A stretch of 64,000 bases of DNA from Acorus gramineus (Eukaryota; Streptophyta; Magnoliopsida; Acorales; Acoraceae). Of the stretch, positions 61,047 to 64,000 are shown piece after piece. Under the pieces are notes generated by a model, which made no database searches, was not told the origin of the DNA, and saw nothing but the letters and a program-made list of their open reading frames with translations. The translations under genes and the position numbers were made by a program. The number at the start of each line of letters is the position of its first letter. Position 1 is the stretch's first letter. Location of the stretch: assembly GCA_030737835.1 (NCBI GenBank), contig CM060857.1:14147496-14211495 (forward strand), in the 5' to 3' direction.

Positions 61047-62205
61047 CATAAGGCATAAACAAACATAGACACAGGTGGTTTCATCAATTTTTGTTTTTAA
61101 CATTAAAAGAGGGGATATCGTTATCCTTGCTTAAAGTGGTTCGTTGTGCGTCGGGATACCGACAGCGCATGTGGCACAGCTGTCTGTCTGATCGAAATTC
61201 AACGGACGTGATTGGCGATAGAATATAAATGTGGTTGTTCAAGTTGTTGCTTGTTTGTCTTGTTGTGATCCCTCCCTTTAGTACTAGTGGATTTTTTGGG
61301 GACCTATATTGGTGGATTTGTTGTTTATTTTTTGGAATCTTTTGGTCAATATGTAAAATAATCTCATTTTTTTCCTTTATTGACAAAAATAACATGACCC
61401 CCGCAATATTTGTAAAAATTCGGTTAACACTTGCTTGCTTGTTAAAATTTAGTTATATTTTAAAATTTAAATTCTATCTCAATCTAATCTATTAAATGAA
61501 AATATAATTTCAATTTTAAATTTTATCTCGATTTTATTTATTAAGATTTTTTTTTTGAAATTTAAAATGTTATATAATTGAAAATTTTAATATTATCTAT
61601 TGAGAATGAAATAAAATTTAAATTAATAAAATATGAAAGGCGTGAGCTATGGTAGAATTGAGGTTATTTCTAAGTAAGGAATAAGGGGATATAATTATAC
61701 TAGAATATGTACGAATAAACTGATATTAATTTTTTAGGTTCATTCTAGAATTATATTATTTCATTCAATCTATTTCAGTAATACAAAAGAATTCACATTT
61801 CAAATCATTTGTCATCACTTCTATTAAATCACACGACTCACATATTCAATCAACTTTTCACATATTATAAAACAAATTATAAATCAGAATTCCTGTGTCA
61901 AATCAAATCAATCAATGATACATATATATTACTTTAAATCACCAAATTGATTATCAAATCCATCCAAAAAAAAAAAATACCAATTCCTGATGCAGAAAAT
62001 CATAATTGATAACACAAATATTCAAAAATACAAAGATTACAACGAATAATAAATTAAAAAAAAAGTAGCAAAAAACAAAACCCACATCGTATTATTTTCG
62101 ATTTCACAACCAATCCCATCCCATCCCATCCCTGCATGCATGCAATGCAAAAAACACACACCAACAAATCCCACACATAACACAACCACCACAAACAAAT
62201 CAAAA
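61047..62205. other. AT-rich spacer, 3' side of the LEA_2 gene
   Basis: No gene is recognisable. The stretch 61640-61930 shares TTTCAAATCATTTGTCATCACTT-like words with the Tourist-like element at 25081-25533 and may be a decayed copy; its ends are not clear. The 3' untranslated part of the minus-strand LEA_2 gene should reach into about 62050-62205. Confidence 0.4.
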
Positions 62206-63374
62206 TCACGTATGAACCTTACAATCCTTCCTCTGAAAACCCTTCCCCATCCCCCCCTTGCCCTCCCCGAACCTCACCTTCACCTGATCACAATCCACAT
62301 CCAACGAATAATGCCTCGACTTCCAAACCCCAACCTTGAACCTCACCCTCGCCTTCAACTTCACATCAATCTCCGCCTCCTCATCCCCCTTTCCCCCCGC
62401 CAACTCCTTCTTCAACTTCCCCGCCACCCCCTTCGGCAACGGCATCCCCTTCGCCACCGCCTCCAACTCCAGCCTCGTCTCGTTCCTCCTCGGCTGGTGA
62501 AACGGCGCCGCCTCCCCGAACGCCACCATCTGGTCGGCGTACCACACCGAGATGTCCACCGAGTCGTAGTAGATGGAGACCCGTCTGTTCAAAAAGAAAT
62601 TTAGGGAACACATGAGAGGTCCGAGTTTTGAGTTGAATCTGTTCAAAGATTAATTTTTATTTGTACAAGTGCTAAGTGCGTTTAATAATGCGTTTATATG
62701 TAAACGCACATGTGGACCACTTTCTTTTTTGTATTTTTTAGATATCACTCTACGTGGATTAACATATAAAGTGAAAAATTCTTTTCTCACTTTCAATGTG
62801 AGACTATTCTCATTGGGTCAGATTAAGTCTAACGCGCATTGTACAATTAGATTGTCCAACATATTCTTGACCGTCTAGTCATATCATCTCAAGATAAAAA
62901 TTGCGACTGAGATATTCTATCAGATTGAAAATTAAAATAGGATTCAATTAAACTTTTATTCTTTCTTTTTTAGGATGCTAATTAATTTTAATTATTTTAA
63001 GATGATAAAATCGGATGATCACGAATACGTTGGACAATCAAATTGTGTGTGTTGAATTTCACCCGGTCATTATTCCCAAAACCCCAAACCCAAACTTTGT
63101 TACAATCTATTCCACACCTGTTTCGGTTGTGGGAGAGGAGGGTCACGTCGAAGGTGGCGTTGAGGGTGTTGTCCGAGGTGAGGTTGTAGTGGGTGACGGA
63201 GACGTCTTCGACGGAGTACTCGACGGGGGCGGGGCGGACGATGAGCCACGTGAGGAGGACGGCGAGGCCGAACATGAAGAGGAGGGCGAGTGAGGTGCAG
63301 ACGATGCAGCAGGTGAAGCTGGGACTGTGTTGGGGCCTTGTGTTGGATGATGGTCTGTATTGTTGTCGAGGCAT
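62206..63374 (-). CDS. NDR1/HIN1-like (NHL) LEA_2 membrane protein, two exons
   Basis: Exons 63374-63118 and 62584-62206 join in frame (AG|A gives Arg) to 211 residues. A short basic/Pro cytosolic N-terminus precedes one membrane anchor at about residues 22-46 (CCIVCTSLALLFMFGLAVLL, then TWLIVRP). The rest is a LEA_2 beta-sandwich: VEYSVEDVSVTHYNL, LNATFDVTLLSHNRN, VSIYYDSVDISVWY, and a late VRFKVGVWKSRHY. N-glycosylation sequons (NLT, NAT, NET) fit a topology with the C-terminal part outside. NHL proteins associate with the plasma membrane and some act in immunity (NDR1) or stress; the role here is inferred by family only. The second exon is GC-richer and Lys/Gly-rich near residues 155-170. 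No defects were seen. Confidence 0.9.
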
Positions 63375-64000
63375 GGCTTTGGTTATGGTGTTTGGTGGTG
63401 TGAGAGGTTGTGGTTTGTATAGAAATGGTGGGGAGAAAGGAGAATTGCTTCTTCATTGTGAGGTGTCTCTCTCTGTTTTTCAGAGATTCGTTTTTGTTAT
63501 CTGATTAATTTTGAACCTTTGATTTTGTGAGGTCTGATGATCTGGACCGTCTGCAACGACGGTCGGGTTGTGTGTTTCTTCTTTTTTGATGTACTGGGGT
63601 TCTGCGGATGGATTGGGATGCAAGTGATTCTTTGTTCTTTTTGCAAATTTTTCCAATTCACTGCTTCTCTTTTTCTTTTTTTTTTGGGGTCTTGCCCTGC
63701 ATTCAAGATATTCTGTGTTTATGTTAGGTGTTGAATAAACTCTAACATGCATTTATGTGTCAGTGGTTTTGTTAAGTGCAGACTGGAGAGGAGATCAGAG
63801 TTCAAGTGTAAAAAAACACATGAATGAGACAGTCAATAAGTAACTATCACTTACTTATTAAAAAAGTAAATATAATTTTTTATACTGTGTATGTGAGAGT
63901 CTATGTGTTTTTGACACAGAAAATCTAATCTTGATTTAGAGGACCTATATTACAAATCCAAACCCTCTGTTTATTTTGTGTACTTGTATTTTGTTTAATT
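63375..64000. other. Upstream region of the LEA_2 gene
   Basis: This includes the promoter and leader of the minus-strand LEA_2 gene. A TTCTATACAAAC block near 63415 could be a TATA-like element, but it lies close to the ATG. No other gene begins before the window ends. Confidence 0.4.

Noticed and set aside
1-64000. CRISPR arrays, bacterial operons, rRNA or complete tRNA genes
   Set aside because: None is present; the window is plant nuclear DNA and repeated units are MITE, SINE or microsatellite sequence.

Overview
This window is nuclear DNA from a flowering plant. The genes have many phase-compatible GT-AG introns, most sequence between them is AT-rich and filled with small DNA transposons and non-LTR retroelement scraps, and every recognisable protein belongs to a plant family. 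Two genes (an ATL-type RING-H2 gene and the first exon of a second RING gene) are very GC-rich beside AT-rich neighbours, with a 5'-to-3' GC drop inside the second. That, with Tourist-like MITEs, leans towards a monocot, but this is inference and the species cannot be named.

Layout from left to right. 36-3347 (-): a complete four-exon 2-oxoglutarate/Fe(II) dioxygenase. 8120-16973 (-): a ten-exon HESO1-like RNA nucleotidyltransferase whose first intron carries a 1.2 kb hairpin Mutator-like MITE. 17000-21500: a repeat-rich spacer with two more foldback elements. 21636-22301 (+): intronless ATL-type RING-H2 ubiquitin ligase. 22841-23436: 5'-truncated LINE with target-site duplication. 23808-27388 (+): five-exon plastid HPP-family membrane protein (the nitrite-transporter family). 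27400-37000: a long gene-poor stretch with foldback MITEs, a truncated retroelement and one doubtful small ORF. 37195-43326 (+): seven-exon C-terminal RING-HC protein of 855 residues. 43831-45063: two neighbouring copies of one hairpin MITE family. 45770-58479 (-): nine-exon, 1,644-residue NT-C2/coiled-coil protein with a non-autonomous hAT element in intron 1. 59656-61046: a second truncated LINE and a third copy of the hairpin MITE. 62206-63374 (-): two-exon NDR1/HIN1-like (LEA_2) membrane protein.

The genes do not form an operon-like or clearly co-functional cluster. They cover specialised metabolism, small-RNA or mRNA 3'-end tailing, ubiquitination (two unrelated RING genes), plastid transport, cytoskeleton or organelle tethering, and membrane/defence functions. 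The most informative new content is the set of mobile elements whose ends and target-site duplications can be read directly: 9-bp (Mutator-like), 8-bp (hAT) and TTA/TAA 3-bp (PIF/Harbinger) duplications, and 12-15-bp duplications with poly(A) (LINE). I found no convincing previously undescribed multi-gene system. Exon models were built by hand from reading frame, splice consensus and family similarity and have no transcript support here.
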